NCBI GenBank assembly: GCA_036001225.1
Contig: DASYUM010000338.1
Location: 1-37,835 of the forward strand
Origin: DASYUM01 sp036001225
GTDB taxonomy: Bacteria; Methylomirabilota; Methylomirabilia; Rokubacteriales; DASRDR01
Length of the DNA: 37,835 nucleotides
Reading direction: 5' to 3'
The notes beneath the pieces are model-generated. The model searched no databases, was not told the DNA's origin, and was given only the letters and a program-made list of their open reading frames with translations. Position numbers and translations under genes: made by a program. This document shows positions 30,689-37,835 of the stretch, one piece after another (positions within the stretch are counted from its first letter, which is position 1; each line of letters starts with the position of its first letter).

Positions 30689-31129
30689 TCAGCGGCGGGC
30701 GAGGAGCCCGAGCATGACCGCGAACGCGACCAGGCTGAGGACGCTGCGCACCAGGTGGAGGGCGCCCCAGCGGCGGAGCAGGCGCTCGGCCTCCGGGGTG
30801 TCGGGCTCGAGGCCGCGATCGAGGAGCCGGCGATTGGTGGGCATGACGACGACCAGCGTGAAGGGGACGGCCAGACCCAGCAGGAGCCCGGCTACCAGCC
30901 AGCCGCCCGAGGCGCCGGCGAGCCACGCGCCGGCCGCGGCGACACACCCGACGATCGCCAGCGGCGCCTGAAGCGCGGCCCCCCGCGGATAGCTCATGCG
31001 GAACTCGGCCACCGCCATCATCGGCCCGCAGGCCCGCCGGGCCGGGTGTTCGACGAGGCTCACGTAGACGGCGGCCCCGGAGAACAGTCCAGCCGCGGCG
31101 GCGGCGAGCCACATCAGCCACGGACTCAC
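30689..31129 (-). CDS. DUF1772 (anthrone-oxygenase-like) membrane protein
   Basis: Inner-membrane protein of 146 residues with four hydrophobic segments. Markers of the family are YVSLVEHPAR after helix 1, MPTNRRLLD after helix 3, and RRWGALHLVRSVLSLVAF at the last helix. The name comes from fungal anthrone oxygenases; bacterial members have no assigned role. A GTG start at 31129 is preceded by GGAGAG. First gene of the minus-strand unit running to the thioesterase. Function unknown. Confidence 0.8.
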   Translation of the reverse strand: MSPWLMWLAAAAAGLFSGAAVYVSLVEHPARRACGPMMAVAEFRMSYPRGAALQAPLAIVGCVAAAGAWLAGASGGWLVAGLLLGLAVPFTLVVVMPTNRRLLDRGLEPDTPEAERLLRRWGALHLVRSVLSLVAFAVMLGLLARR

Positions 31130-31246
31130 GCCGACTCTCCTCTATGGGCCGCGATGACCGCCGGGTCTCAGCGCAGGTTCCGAATCAATGCCGCCGATGG
31201 TACCGGACCCTGGCCGCCGGGCGCAACCCGGCCAGTCGCGAAGTGA

Positions 31247-31252
31247 TATCCT
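31247..31252 (+). promoter_or_regulatory. Extended -10-like TGA-TATCCT before the LLM oxidoreductase
   Basis: The hexamer ends 10 bases before the ATG at 31263, so the mRNA would be leaderless or nearly so. No -35 is visible and no Shine-Dalgarno sequence stands between them. Confidence 0.35.
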
Positions 31253-31262
31253 GAGAACCCGG

Positions 31263-32231
31263 ATGAGAACGGGCGCCTACATCCTGCCGCGCGATGACCT
31301 TGGCCGCGCGACCGAGCTGGCCCGCGTCGCCGACCAACTCGGCTACGACAGCCTGTGGGTGACCCACGGCCTCGGCCGCGACTCCTTCCTCGTCCTGGCC
31401 GCCTACGCTCAGGCCACCCGCCGGATCGGGCTCGGCACCGGCGTCGTTCCCATCTACCCGCGCCATCCGGTCGCCATGGCCCAGGAGGCGGTCACGCTGG
31501 GCGAACTGTCCGGGGGTCGCCTCCGGCTGGGGATCGGCGTGAGTCACCGCCCCTCGATGACGGACGCCCTCGGCCTCGACATGGGCGCGCCGCTGGCGGT
31601 GATGCGCGAGTACGTGACCGTGCTTCGAGCCGCATTGACCGGCCGCGCCCGATTCGACGGACGGTACTACCGCGTGACCTGGGAGTCTGCGTTCCGACCG
31701 CCGGTCCCCGCGCCCCCACTCTACCTGGCCGGGTTATCGGCGCCCATGCTCGAGCTAGCCGGCGAGCTGGCCGACGGCGTCGTTCTGTGGCTCTGCGCTC
31801 CCGCGTACATCCGCGACGTCGCGCGGCCGGCGCTGGCCCGGGGCCGGGCCAAGGCCGGCAAATCGCTCGACGGCTTCGAGGTGGTGGCGGCCGTCCCGGT
31901 GGCGGCGACCGACGACGCCGCCGGCCTGGGGCGCGTCTTCGGCGAGGAGCTGGTGCGCTACCTGAGCCTGCCGTTCTACCGCGCGATGTTCCGGGCTAGC
32001 GGGCTGGGCGACGGGCTGGCCGCCTTCGATCGCGACCGGACGCGCCGGCCGCCGGCCGAGGCGGTGCCGGCCACCCTGGTCGAGACACTCGGTGCCATCG
32101 GCGACCGCGCGACCGTCCGGGCGTACCTCGACGCCTATCGGGCGGCGGGCGTCACGCTGCCGGTGGTCCGCCCGATCGGCGCCCCCGAGATGCCCCACGC
32201 GCGGCCGACGCTGGAGGCCGCGGCGCCCTGA
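31263..32231 (+). CDS. LLM-class (F420- or FMN-dependent) oxidoreductase
   Basis: Bacterial luciferase-like TIM-barrel oxidoreductase of 322 residues. Family traits: VADQLGYDSLWVTHGLGRD, RRIGLGTGVVPIYPRHPVAMAQEAVTL, SGGRLRLGIGVSHRPSM, and the ELAGELADGVVLWLC segment. Such enzymes oxidise an alcohol or hydride donor with F420 or use FMN; the sequence does not settle which. The ATG at 31263 is the first in-frame Met at the family start. It lies 23 bases ahead of the alpha-beta-barrel protein gene, suggesting they are cotranscribed. Confidence 0.9.
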   Translation: MRTGAYILPRDDLGRATELARVADQLGYDSLWVTHGLGRDSFLVLAAYAQATRRIGLGTGVVPIYPRHPVAMAQEAVTLGELSGGRLRLGIGVSHRPSMTDALGLDMGAPLAVMREYVTVLRAALTGRARFDGRYYRVTWESAFRPPVPAPPLYLAGLSAPMLELAGELADGVVLWLCAPAYIRDVARPALARGRAKAGKSLDGFEVVAAVPVAATDDAAGLGRVFGEELVRYLSLPFYRAMFRASGLGDGLAAFDRDRTRRPPAEAVPATLVETLGAIGDRATVRAYLDAYRAAGVTLPVVRPIGAPEMPHARPTLEAAAP

Positions 32232-32254
32232 CCGGCGCGCCGACGGAGGAGCCG

Positions 32255-32947
32255 ATGCCACTACGCGGGAAAGGCGTCCTGGCGATTTGGCATGCGATGA
32301 CGCCCGAGGGCGACCTGGAGATGATCCGGTGGCACGACCGCGAGCACGTCGCCGAGCGCGTGGGCGTGCCCGGGTTCCTGCGCGGTCGCCGGTACGCGCA
32401 CGCGACCGCGCCGCGCCAGTACCTCGACTTCTACGAGACCGAGAGCGTGGAGACGATCCGCAGCGATCCGTATCTCGCCCGGCTGAACAACCCGACCCCC
32501 TGGACCCAGCGGGTGCTCCCGCACTTCCGCGACACGTTCCGCATCGGCTGCCGGGTGCTGGCCAGCGTCGGACGGGCGCAGAGCGGGACCATGCTGACGC
32601 TCCGGCTCGGTCCGGCCAAAGGGCGGGATGCCGATCTGCGGAGCTGGATCACCGGCGCCGCGCCGGCCGAGCTGGCCGAGCCAACCGGCGTCGTCGGCGT
32701 GCACGTGTTGGAGACGATGTCCGAGACCACGAGCATCCGGACCGCCGAAGGGAAGCTCAAGGGCGGGGAAGTCGGCGCCGCCGAGGTGGTGCCGCCGTTC
32801 GTGCTCGTGGTCGAGGTCACGGATCCTCGGGGGGCCGACGCGTTGCTGGCCGGCCCGCTAGCCGGCGGCGCGCTGGCCGCTCACGGCGCGGCACCGAACC
32901 CGGTCGCCGGCGTCTACCGACTCCAGCTCACCATGGACCGCGAGTAA
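32255..32947 (+). CDS. Dimeric alpha-beta-barrel protein, EthD-like, unknown function
   Basis: A 230-residue protein that looks like two ferredoxin-like halves. The first half (VLAIWHAMTPEGDLEMIRWHDREHVAERVGVPGFLRGRRY) resembles EthD or stress-responsive dimeric alpha-beta-barrel domains, with a DREH motif. The second half (TMLTLRLGPAKG to LVVEVTDPRG) repeats the strand-helix pattern loosely. The ATG at 32255 has GGAGGA upstream. Cotranscribed with the LLM oxidoreductase, convergent with pdxT. No catalytic function is evident. Confidence 0.7.
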   Translation: MPLRGKGVLAIWHAMTPEGDLEMIRWHDREHVAERVGVPGFLRGRRYAHATAPRQYLDFYETESVETIRSDPYLARLNNPTPWTQRVLPHFRDTFRIGCRVLASVGRAQSGTMLTLRLGPAKGRDADLRSWITGAAPAELAEPTGVVGVHVLETMSETTSIRTAEGKLKGGEVGAAEVVPPFVLVVEVTDPRGADALLAGPLAGGALAAHGAAPNPVAGVYRLQLTMDRE

Positions 32948-32973
32948 AACCGAGGAGGAGCCGGCCTCACCAA

Positions 32974-33597
32974 TCATCGCGCAACCGGCAGCGCGGCTCG
33001 GCGACGGCTCACCATCTCGCAGAAGTGCCGATGGACGGCCGGCTCGTCGGTCAGCTCCGGGTGGAAGGTCCCCCCGAGTACCGTGCCCTGCTGGACCAGC
33101 ACCGGCTCCTCGCCGTGGCGGGCCAGCGTCTCGACCGCCGGCCCGACCCGCCGGATGCGGGGTGCCCGGATGAAGACCATCTCGAGCGGGGTGGGTCGGC
33201 CGTCGAGCACGGCCTGGCCTGCCGCCTCGAACGATTCGCGCTGCCGACCGTAGGCATTGCGCTCGACGGTGACGTCGAGGAAGCCGAGCGAGAGCTGCCG
33301 CGGGTTTTCCACGTCGCGCGCCAGCAGGATCAGGCCCGCGCAGGTCCCGAAGATCGGCTTGCCGGCGCGGTGGAACGCTTCCAGCACCGGCCCGAACCGC
33401 CATTCGTCCATGAGCCGCAGGAGCGTGGTGCTCTCGCCGCCCGGGATGATGAGGCCGTCCACGTCCCCGAGCTGGGCGGGCTTGCGAACTTCCACCGCCT
33501 CGGCGGCGCATCGGGCCAGGGCCGCAGCGTGGCGGGCGAAATCGCCTTGCAGGGCGAGGACGCCGATCCGGGGTGCGCTCACCACCGCCCCTACCAT
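32974..33597 (-). CDS. pdxT: Glutaminase subunit of pyridoxal 5'-phosphate synthase
   Basis: Class I glutamine amidotransferase of 207 residues that supplies ammonia to PdxS. The triad is visible: Cys86 in GTCAGLILLA, His179 and Glu181 in TFHPELT. The PdxT hallmark PGGESTT is at 52-58, and GVLALQGDF opens the fold. The ATG at 33597 overlaps the pdxS stop by 7 bases, fitting coupled translation. A GTG at 33582 has GGGGCGGTG before it and gives a start closer to the family norm, so either could be used. Ends convergent with 32947; 26 bp between. Confidence 0.96.
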   Translation of the reverse strand: MVGAVVSAPRIGVLALQGDFARHAAALARCAAEAVEVRKPAQLGDVDGLIIPGGESTTLLRLMDEWRFGPVLEAFHRAGKPIFGTCAGLILLARDVENPRQLSLGFLDVTVERNAYGRQRESFEAAGQAVLDGRPTPLEMVFIRAPRIRRVGPAVETLARHGEEPVLVQQGTVLGGTFHPELTDEPAVHRHFCEMVSRRRAALPVAR

Positions 33598-34487
33598 CCC
33601 CGAGTCTGGAGCAGCTCCTCCTTCGCGAGCTTCGAGGTCTCCAGCCCCACCATTGCCTCACCGAGATCCTCGCTGACCCGGGCCAGCACCTCGGGGTCCT
33701 TGTAGTGGGTCGTGGCCTGGACGATGGCCCACGCCCGCTTGGGCGGATCCGAGGACTTGAAGATCCCCGAGCCGACGAAGACCGCCTCCGCTCCGAGCTG
33801 CATCATGAGCGCGGCGTCGGCCGGCGTGGCGATGCCGCCGGCCGAGAAGTTCGGGACGGGCAGCCGGCCGTTCTTGGCCACCCACCGCACCAACTCGCAG
33901 GGCGCGCCCAGGTTCTTGGCCTCCGTCATGAGCTCCTCGTCGCCGAGGGTGGTGAGCCGGCGGATACCGGTCACCAGCGCGCGCATGTGGCGCACGGCCT
34001 CCACGATGTTGCCCGAGCCCGCTTCGCCTTTGGTCCGGATCATGGCCGCACCCTCGCCGATCCGGCGGAGCGCTTCCCCGAGGTCGCGGGCGCCGCAGAT
34101 GAAGGGCACCCGAAACCGGAATTTGTCGATGTGGAAGTGCTCGTCGGCGGGGGTGAGGACCTCGGATTCGTCGATGAAGTCGACGGCGAGCGCCTCCAGG
34201 ATCTGGGCCTCCACGAAGTGGCCGATGCGCGCCTTGGCCATGACGGGAATGGTGACGGTCTGTTGGATCTCCTTGATCTTTCTCACCGGCGCCATCCGGG
34301 CCACGCCGCCCTCCTTCCGGATGTCGGCCGGGACTCGCTCCAGCGCCATGACCGCCGCTGCCCCCGCCTCCTCGGCGATCTTGGCCTGCTCGGCGTTCGT
34401 CACGTCCATGATGACGCCGCCCTTGAGCATCTCGGCGAGGCCGATGTGCTTGCGATCCGCGATCCGGATACCGTTCAGCTCCGACAC
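33591..34487 (-). CDS. pdxS: Pyridoxal 5'-phosphate synthase, synthase subunit
   Basis: Makes PLP from ribose 5-phosphate, glyceraldehyde 3-phosphate and ammonia in a dodecamer coated with PdxT. The 298 residues are near-standard length. Both reactive Lys are present: Lys85 in VMAKARIGH and Lys153 in IRTKGEAGSG, 68 apart as in the Bacillus enzyme (81 and 149). Asp28 in IMDVTNAEQA is kept. The start ATG at 34487 follows a GGAGGTC-type ribosome site. It lies 29 bases behind the MocR regulator on the same strand, forming a regulator-pdxS-pdxT unit. Confidence 0.97.
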   Translation of the reverse strand: MSELNGIRIADRKHIGLAEMLKGGVIMDVTNAEQAKIAEEAGAAAVMALERVPADIRKEGGVARMAPVRKIKEIQQTVTIPVMAKARIGHFVEAQILEALAVDFIDESEVLTPADEHFHIDKFRFRVPFICGARDLGEALRRIGEGAAMIRTKGEAGSGNIVEAVRHMRALVTGIRRLTTLGDEELMTEAKNLGAPCELVRWVAKNGRLPVPNFSAGGIATPADAALMMQLGAEAVFVGSGIFKSSDPPKRAWAIVQATTHYKDPEVLARVSEDLGEAMVGLETSKLAKEELLQTRGW

Positions 34488-34516
34488 GTAGGACCTCCTC
34501 CGGTTGGCGCGACCGG

Positions 34517-36049
34517 CTACACCAGCGGCACCGCCACCCGTTCGAGCGGAGGCCGCGGTCTCGGCCGCTTGAGGCTTCCTTTGATGACTTCAGCCAGCCG
34601 TCGCACGCCTTCGTCGATACGCTCGGCCGGCACTGCCGAGAACGACAGCCGCAGCGTCCGCTCGCCCCCGCCGTCGACGAAGAAGACGGTGCCGGGCGTG
34701 AAGGTCACCCCGCGTTCGGCCGCGTGCGGGAGCAGCGCCGTGGCATCGAGTCCGGGGGGCAGCGTGACCAGGAGGGAGAAGCCCCCCTGGGGCTCCGTCC
34801 AGGTCACGCCCTCCGGCATCCGGCGGGCCAGGGCCGCCACGATCAGCGCCTGCCGGCGGCCGTACTCCCGCGCCACCCGGGCCGCGTGGCGGGCCAGCAG
34901 CCGGCGCTCGCAGAACCGGTGGAGGGCCGCCTGGAGCAGCACGCTGGTGTGGAGGTCGGCCAGCTGCTTGGCGGCGGCCAGCCGTTCGATGACCGTCGGC
35001 GGCCCCAGCAGCCAGCCGAGCCGCAAGCCGGGAAACAGGATCTTCGAGAACGTGCCGATGTAGATGACGAGGCCGGCCCGGTCCTGGGCCTTGAGCGGGG
35101 TCGGCGGCCGCTTGCCGTAATGCAGGCTCGGGTCGAAGCCGTCCTCCACGATCGGCAGCTGATGCCGCGCCGCCACTCCGAGCAGCCGGCCGGCCGTCTC
35201 CCCGTTCATGGCCAGCCCGGTCGGGTTGTGGCAGGTCGGCTGACAGTAGAAGAACTTCGGGGCCTGACGCTCGAGTAGCCGCTCCAGCAGGTCTACCCGC
35301 GGACCATCGCTCGTCCACGGCACGGCCTGCAGTTGAGCCCCGAAGGCCCGAAACGCCTGCATCGCTCGCGGGTAGGTCGGCTGCTCGATGCCCACCACGT
35401 CGCCCGGGTCGAGGAAGGTGCGGGCGATGAGATCGAATCCCTGCTGGGAGCCGTTGACGACCAGGATCTCGTCGGGCCGCGCTTCCAGGCCGAAGCGGAG
35501 GAGGTAGGTCGAGAGGTAGCGCCGGAGCGGCGGGTAGCCGGCCACCGGCGAGTACTGGAGGAGCGCGGCCCCCTCTTCGCGGACCGCCGCGTTCAGGGCC
35601 TGCCGGAAGGCTTCGGTCGGAAACAGCGCGCTGTCGGGGACGCCGCCCGCGAACGAGATCGCGGCCGATCCGGGGGGGCTGGGCGCCAGGGTCGCGCGGC
35701 GGCGCTCCTGCTCGGACTCGATGATACGCGCGCTACGCGAGAAGAGTCCCGCCCAGTCGATCGGCGGTGGCGGCGTCCGCTCGGCCGCCGGCATCGCCGG
35801 CCGTTCGGCAGGGCGGGCGGCCACGAACGTGCCCTGCCCGACGTGCGACCGGGCCACCCCCGCCGCCACCAGCTCCTCGTACGCCAGGATCACGGTGGCG
35901 CGGTTCACGCCCAGCGTGCAGGCCAGCTCGCGGCTGGCCGGGAGCTTGGCCCCCGGCGGCAGGAGGCCGTCCGCGATGAGCCGTTCCAGATGGGCCTGGA
36001 TCTGGCGGGCGAGGGGAATCGGCTTGGCCCGGTCGAGGGGGATCTCCAT
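34517..36049 (-). CDS. pdxR: MocR-type GntR/aminotransferase regulator, PdxR-like
   Basis: Transcription regulator of 510 residues, with an N-terminal GntR winged helix (residues about 10-76: PLARQIQAHLE, LPPGAKLPASRELA, GVNRATVILAYEEL, GQGTF) joined by a linker to a fold-type I aminotransferase domain that senses PLP. The PLP site is complete: NPTG 275-278, Lys336 in YIGTFSKILFPG, and the Arg in LRLSFS near the C-terminus. In several bacteria PdxR homologues activate pdxST when PLP is low. Here it precedes pdxS on the same strand (29-base gap) rather than diverging. The ATG at 36049 with GAGAGGG upstream was preferred over a TTG at 36067. Its own promoter and a palindrome lie upstream. Confidence 0.92.
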   Translation of the reverse strand: MEIPLDRAKPIPLARQIQAHLERLIADGLLPPGAKLPASRELACTLGVNRATVILAYEELVAAGVARSHVGQGTFVAARPAERPAMPAAERTPPPPIDWAGLFSRSARIIESEQERRRATLAPSPPGSAAISFAGGVPDSALFPTEAFRQALNAAVREEGAALLQYSPVAGYPPLRRYLSTYLLRFGLEARPDEILVVNGSQQGFDLIARTFLDPGDVVGIEQPTYPRAMQAFRAFGAQLQAVPWTSDGPRVDLLERLLERQAPKFFYCQPTCHNPTGLAMNGETAGRLLGVAARHQLPIVEDGFDPSLHYGKRPPTPLKAQDRAGLVIYIGTFSKILFPGLRLGWLLGPPTVIERLAAAKQLADLHTSVLLQAALHRFCERRLLARHAARVAREYGRRQALIVAALARRMPEGVTWTEPQGGFSLLVTLPPGLDATALLPHAAERGVTFTPGTVFFVDGGGERTLRLSFSAVPAERIDEGVRRLAEVIKGSLKRPRPRPPLERVAVPLV

Positions 36050-36057
36050 ATTGGTAT
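36050..36057 (-). promoter_or_regulatory. ATACCAAT half-site overlapping the pdxR ribosome-binding region
   Basis: ATACCA is the core of the direct repeats known for GabR, another MocR regulator. It lies directly before the ATG. The ACCAAT part is repeated at 36104-36109 within the palindrome. Confidence 0.4.
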
Positions 36058-36069
36058 TCCCTCTCAACC

Positions 36070-36097
36070 ATTATGGGGGAGAGAATGCCGCAATCAA
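36070..36097 (-). promoter_or_regulatory. Sigma-70-type promoter of the pdxR-pdxS-pdxT unit
   Basis: On the minus strand TTGATT (36092-36097) and CATAAT (36070-36075) are 16 bases apart, a strong match in this GC-rich background. Transcription would start near 36063, giving a leader of about 14 bases. Confidence 0.65.
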
Positions 36098-36098
36098 G

Positions 36099-36110
36099 GA
36101 CCAATTGGTC
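36099..36110. promoter_or_regulatory. Candidate operator upstream of pdxR, perfect palindrome
   Basis: GACCAATTGGTC is a perfect 12-bp palindrome that abuts the -35 element. Its ACCAAT half recurs by the start codon. Position suits an activator/autoregulator site of the MocR protein. Confidence 0.5.
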
Positions 36111-36210
36111 GGCGTCCGCCCCGGCCAATCGGGATTCCGGGCCGAGCGGGCGGGGCGCCGGGGCGGGGCTCATCGGTGGCCCCGCGGGGAGGCTTGGTCA
36201 GAGAAGAGGC

Positions 36211-36771
36211 TCAGATCGCCTCGCCGGGGACCTCCCGGCCGCTGTCGCCTTCGCGGGCCAGCCGGCCGAACGCCTCCGGAGTCATCCGGAAGACCGTCCA
36301 CTCGTCCATCGCCACCGCGCCCAGCTTGAAGTAGAAGTCGCGGGCCGGCGCGTTCCAGTCGAGGACCGCCCACTCCATGCGCCCGCAGCCGCGCTCGACG
36401 GCGATGCGGGCGAGATGCACCAGCAGCCGGCGGCCGATGCCGCGCCCCCGCTCGGTCGGCCGGACGAAGAGATCCTCCAGATAGAGCGTGGGCCGCCCCT
36501 TGAACGTGGAAAAAGTGAAGAAGTAGAGGGCGAAGCCGACCGCCTGCCCGTCCCGCTCGGCGAGCACCGCCTCGAAGACCGGACGGGGGCCGAAGCCGTG
36601 GGCGTGGAGGAGCGCTTCGGTCGCCTCGACCTCGTGGCTCAGCCGCTCGTACTCGGCGATGCCGCGGATGAGTTCGAGGAGGGTCGGGACGTCGGCCTCG
36701 GTGGCCCGGCGAAGGACGACCCTCTCAGCCCGGCCCTCTTCCCCAAGGGGGGAAAGGGGACGACCAGTCAC
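36211..36771 (-). CDS. GNAT acetyltransferase, SSAT-like
   Basis: Transfers acetyl from acetyl-CoA to an amine; 186 residues. The acetyl-CoA loop is RGRGIGRRLL. Neighbouring blocks PTLYLEDLFVRPTERG, WAVLDWNAPARDFYFKLGA and DEWTVFRM are those of the diamine/polyamine N-acetyltransferase (SSAT) branch. The only in-frame start near the fold is a GTG at 36771 without a clear ribosome site; the first 15 codons coincide with a hairpin (36734-36758), so the true start needs care. It lies 162 bp upstream of the pdxR start and reads toward it. Substrate is probably a small amine; unknown. Confidence 0.88.
   Translation of the reverse strand: MTGRPLSPLGEEGRAERVVLRRATEADVPTLLELIRGIAEYERLSHEVEATEALLHAHGFGPRPVFEAVLAERDGQAVGFALYFFTFSTFKGRPTLYLEDLFVRPTERGRGIGRRLLVHLARIAVERGCGRMEWAVLDWNAPARDFYFKLGAVAMDEWTVFRMTPEAFGRLAREGDSGREVPGEAI
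36734..36758. other. Hairpin overlapping the first codons of the acetyltransferase
   Basis: CCCTCTTCCCC pairs with GGGGAAAGGG (one bulge, AAGG loop). It resembles the C/T-rich hairpin at 6787-6808. Its translation gives SPLGEEGR, a sequence often seen when such intergenic hairpins are read as protein. It may affect translation or mark a misread start. Confidence 0.5.
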
Positions 36772-36814
36772 AGTCCGTTCACGGAGTGAAACATCGTCGT
36801 GGTGCCCGCGATGG

Positions 36815-36936
36815 GCCCGGGCCGAGGCCCGAGCAGATCAAGGACGCAGGCGCGAGGCGCGCCGAGGCGTATGCCGCATACGTTGAGGTGCGCCGAGCGC
36901 CGAGGACGCCGAGATGCGACGGGCATCGGCCCGGGC
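36815..36936 (-). repeat. Family-2 palindromic post-stop repeat, full copy
   Basis: A 122-bp non-coding element that begins 3 bases past the alcohol dehydrogenase stop. The ends are perfect inverted 11-mers, GCCCGGGCCGA / TCGGCCCGGGC. Near the centre, CGTATG-CCG-CATACG is a second palindrome. Conserved blocks CCGTCGCATC, CGGCGTCCTCGGC, CCTCAACGT, GCGGCATACGCCTCGG and GCCTGCGTCCTTG are shared with 24168-24346. Confidence 0.85.
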
Positions 36937-36939
36937 AGC

Positions 36940-37835
36940 TCACTTCCCCCAGGGGGCAATCGCCGCCCGGCTGATCTTGTGGGGATCCCGCCGACCCAGC
37001 CACTCGGACTCCCGGAACGCCTCGCCGATCCGTTCGAGGGGGTAGACGTGTGAGATGACCTCGGCGAACGGGTACCTCTTCAGGTTCTGCTCGAGGAAGA
37101 CCAGCGCGCGCTGGATGGCCCACGGCTCGTACTGGATCATGCCGACGATCGTCTTGGATCCCCACACGAGCTGGGCCGGGTGCAACTCCACTGTCAGCGG
37201 GGGGCTGATGGTGCCGATCTCGAGATAGGTGCCGCCGCTCTTCAGCATCTGGAGCCCCTCGGGGATGACCTGGGGGAAGCCGACGAAGTCGCAGGCGAGG
37301 TCCGCGCCCGCGCCACCCGTCCACTGGCGGACGAGGCTCACGCGGTCCTTGCGGTCGGGGACCGCCTTGAGGTCGATCGTGTGGTCGGCCCCGAAGGCCC
37401 GGGCCAGCTCCAGGCGCCCGGCGATCTGGTCCACGGCGATGACCGTCTGGGCCCCCATGTCCTTGGCGACCGCCGCCGCCTGCACGCCGAGCCCGCCCGC
37501 GCCCTGGACCACCACGGTGTCGCCGAAGCGCAATCCGGCCTTGCCCAGCCCGAAGATGACCTGCGCGAGCGCGCAGTTCACCGGCGCCACCAGCTCGTCC
37601 GGCAGTACGTCCGGCACCGTGAAGAGGGCGCCCCCCGGCTTGAGGTAGTAGTACTCGGCGAAGGCGCCGTGAAAGTGCGGGAACTCCGACGGGCCCAGCG
37701 GCCGGCCGACCTTCATCAGGCAGGCGGCGGGCTGCTTGCCGAGGCACGCGGGGCAGCGCCCGCAGGGATAGACGTACGTGTAGGCGACGCGGTCGCCCTC
37801 CTTGAGCGGGCGGCCCAGCGAGTCCGTCTTCACGC
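36940..37835 (-). CDS. Zinc-dependent alcohol dehydrogenase (MDR family), N-terminus outside the window
   Basis: Medium-chain dehydrogenase; at least 297 residues are visible. The structural-zinc Cys lobe is CGRCPACLGKQPAAC. The coenzyme fold follows (VVVQGAGGLGVQAAAVAKDMGA, then AVDQIAGRLELARAFGADH). TGGAGADLACDFVG and GGTYLEIGTISPP are typical of the family. The catalytic-zinc Cys and first His-Glu, normally near residues 35-70, lie beyond the window edge, so the Met at 37833 is unlikely to be the true start. A family-2 repeat abuts its stop codon. Substrate undetermined. Confidence 0.92.
   Translation of the reverse strand, partial: VKTDSLGRPLKEGDRVAYTYVYPCGRCPACLGKQPAACLMKVGRPLGPSEFPHFHGAFAEYYYLKPGGALFTVPDVLPDELVAPVNCALAQVIFGLGKAGLRFGDTVVVQGAGGLGVQAAAVAKDMGAQTVIAVDQIAGRLELARAFGADHTIDLKAVPDRKDRVSLVRQWTGGAGADLACDFVGFPQVIPEGLQMLKSGGTYLEIGTISPPLTVELHPAQLVWGSKTIVGMIQYEPWAIQRALVFLEQNLKRYPFAEVISHVYPLERIGEAFRESEWLGRRDPHKISRAAIAPWGK

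Noticed and set aside
36786..36974. Small open frames in the gap between the acetyltransferase and alcohol dehydrogenase genes
   Set aside because: They translate the palindromic repeat and have no independent ribosome site or domain.

Overview
The window is high-GC, densely coded chromosomal DNA (roughly 70 % G+C by eye). It has short intergenic gaps, many GTG starts and frequent ATGA/GTGA gene overlaps. The content is LIV-type amino-acid transport, acyl-CoA dehydrogenase, CaiB/BaiF CoA-transferase, an F420/LLM-type oxidoreductase, a MocR regulator with pdxST, and a TonB receptor that implies an outer membrane. This suits an uncultured Gram-negative soil or subsurface bacterium; Candidatus Rokubacteria/Methylomirabilota is my best guess, by inference only. 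I see no rRNA, tRNA, CRISPR array, transposase, integrase or phage gene, and no gene-free stretch longer than 300 bases.

Layout. 1-3105 (minus): acyl-CoA dehydrogenase, a 68-residue four-Cys protein and trkA. A 204-bp repeat element has split the small gene from trkA and left a 44-bp duplication of the small gene's 3' end; a second, inverted copy lies beyond the trkA stop. 3239-6770 (plus): phosphodiesterase/pyrophosphatase, EEP-type nuclease/phosphatase, zinc-ribbon Nudix hydrolase, and a secreted Tyr/Pro-rich protein. 6833-13907: O-methyltransferase, cupredoxin-like periplasmic protein, TonB receptor, lipoprotein, MFS transporter and a GAF-GGDEF protein with a degenerate active site.

14087-20638 (minus): one probable seven-gene operon, with LIV-type binding protein, two permeases, two ATPases, a SpoT/Mesh1-like HD hydrolase and an M20 carbamoylase/ureidohydrolase. 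It suggests import and hydrolysis of a ureido or carbamoyl compound. Divergent from it is a nitroreductase, followed by a metallo-beta-lactamase-fold hydrolase. 22818-28386 (plus): a Tat-exported sugar-binding protein without permeases, then isomerase, PfkB kinase, (beta/alpha)8 aldolase-like protein and CaiB/BaiF CoA-transferase, tightly coupled. The first three resemble the isomerase-kinase-aldolase logic of inositol or deoxy-keto-sugar breakdown.

28450-31129 (minus): DUF1772 membrane protein, D-2-hydroxyacid dehydrogenase, TauE-type exporter and an FlK-type thioesterase. 31263-32947 (plus): LLM-class oxidoreductase and a dimeric alpha-beta-barrel protein. 32974-36049 (minus): pdxR-like MocR regulator, pdxS and pdxT (vitamin B6 synthesis), with a clear promoter and a perfect palindrome upstream. 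36211-37835 (minus): SSAT-like acetyltransferase and a zinc alcohol dehydrogenase cut by the window edge.

The most unusual signal is non-coding. A palindromic repeat family sits directly after stop codons, always in the orientation of the upstream gene (two full copies and two fragments). A second hairpin-bearing family flanks trkA, and a piece of it is nested inside one copy of the first family.
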